Assembly: GCA_947472765.1 (NCBI GenBank)
Contig: CANJCM010000027.1
Coordinates: 1 to 51,236 of the forward strand
Direction: 5' to 3'
From: Opitutia bacterium
GTDB lineage: Bacteria; Verrucomicrobiota; Verrucomicrobiia; Opitutales; Opitutaceae
Length of the DNA: 51,236 nt
Shown here: positions 50,853 through 51,236 of the stretch, piece by piece
Position numbering within the stretch: the stretch's first letter is position 1
Layout: every line of letters starts with the position of its first letter
Position numbers and translations under genes: made by a program
Notes under the pieces: model-generated
Database searches by the model: none
The model's input: the letters and a program-made list of their open reading frames with translations, nothing else
What the model was told of the DNA's origin: nothing

Positions 50853-50917
50853 CCACCGAGACACGGACGCACCGAGAGGTCGGAGTTTGCTCGGTGTCTC
50901 GGCGTCTCGGCGGTTCA
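50853..50917. repeat. 8-bp-period inverted pair, CACCGAGA family
   Basis: The left arm reads CACCGAGA, CACGGACG, CACCGAGA. The right arm reads CGGTGTCT, CGGCGTCT, CGGCGGTT, inverted to the left. It lies between the adaptor gene and larE; the remaining 85 bp before larE hold nothing recognisable. Confidence 0.82.
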
Positions 50918-51003
50918 ACTGCTGTCCGGCGGGCGGCAGCCTTCGTTCCCTTAGTCGGGACTTCCCATTTCCATAGCCGCTCCCTAAAACCGCCGACCTT
51001 TTC

Positions 51004-51236
51004 ATGCGTTCGCCCGAAAATCTGCCGGAGGAGCTGCGCCTCAAGTATCGCGCGCTGCAAACCCTCCTGCGTCCGCGGCTCCAATCGGGCCTGATTGTCG
51101 CGTTTTCCGGCGGGACCGACAGCGCCTTTCTCCTCTGGACCGCCGAACAGGTCCGGCGCGAATCCGGCGGCCGGCTGCTCGCCGTGACTGCGGTCAGTGC
51201 GAGTCTGCCGGAGGTCGAGCGTCGCGATGCCGCCGA
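51004..51236 (+). CDS. larE: ATP-dependent sacrificial sulfur transferase LarE, N-terminal part
   Basis: The gene runs off the right edge; 77 codons are visible. Residues 33-46 (LIVAFSGGTDSAFL) are a PP-loop ATP pyrophosphatase motif in the form typical of LarE, which adenylates and then sulfurises the nicotinate-derived pincer cofactor of nickel-dependent lactate racemase and related epimerases. The following LLAVTAVSASLPEVERRDA fits the LarE family. The ATG at 51004 gives an N-terminus (MRSPENLPEELRLKYRALQ) of the usual length. LarB, LarC and LarA homologues would be expected beyond the window or elsewhere. NAD synthetase-like PP-loop proteins are the alternative. Confidence 0.85.
   Translation, partial: MRSPENLPEELRLKYRALQTLLRPRLQSGLIVAFSGGTDSAFLLWTAEQVRRESGGRLLAVTAVSASLPEVERRDAA

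Overview
The window is about 51 kb of high-GC DNA from a Gram-negative bacterium. It is most likely a member of the Verrucomicrobiota near Opitutaceae. This is inferred from gene content (a GAF-fused GspE/PilB ATPase, Tat-exported enolase-superfamily enzymes, a CBM9/DUF5916 outer-membrane protein, a zwf-opcA pair) and from very abundant intergenic repeats; no rRNA or tRNA gene is present to test it.

Layout. 0-2.2 kb: yraN, zwf and the start of an opcA-like gene on the minus strand. 2.3-4.5 kb: an orphan GAF-GspE/PilB ATPase. 4.6-10.5 kb: a TPR membrane protein and SMC on the minus strand. 10.6-13.6 kb: two polytopic glycosyltransferase-like proteins. 13.6-17.5 kb: a GlcD-type FAD oxidase, an aldo/keto reductase and an MDR dehydrogenase. 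18-24.3 kb: a sugar-acid type cluster (D-2-hydroxyacid dehydrogenase, LDH2-family dehydrogenase, Tat-exported enolase-superfamily dehydratase, PfkB/KDG-type kinase), interrupted by a truncated ERCC4 nuclease gene and repeats. 24.5-27.7 kb: dtd, fabV and an ECF sigma/anti-sigma pair. 28.3-35.7 kb: secreted or outer-membrane carbohydrate-type genes (Tat sugar isomerase-like, DUF5916, LamG-like, cyclase, a second Tat enolase-superfamily enzyme). 36-38.6 kb: a tightly overlapping three-gene flavin operon (FMN-binding protein, ApbE, RnfD/NqrB-like membrane protein). 38.6-41.3 kb: a repeat-rich stretch in which a RAYT (REP-associated tyrosine transposase) element bounded by perfect 31-bp inverted repeats truncates a secreted-protein gene. 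41.3-45.7 kb: an FAD/Fe-S dehydrogenase and a serine-glyoxylate type aminotransferase. 46.5-50.8 kb: an RND pump and its adaptor. 51.0 kb to the edge: the start of larE.

The most striking feature is not a gene. Almost every non-coding gap holds short repeats whose units differ in sequence but keep a fixed period within each family (6, 7, 8, 9 or about 10 bp). Many are arranged as two arms in inverted orientation around a 30-140 bp spacer. They coexist with several hairpin families and with a larger repeat of roughly 270 bp present in three copies, two of which lie beside truncated genes. Together with the RAYT this makes the window a good place to study how intergenic repeats spread and erode genes.

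Metabolically the genes fit a heterotroph that uses plant or algal sugar acids: dehydratases and isomerases exported by Tat, a kinase and dehydrogenases in the cytoplasm, 2-hydroxyacid oxidation by two FAD enzymes, and glyoxylate transamination. Residue numbers and repeat boundaries were counted by hand and may be off by one or two.
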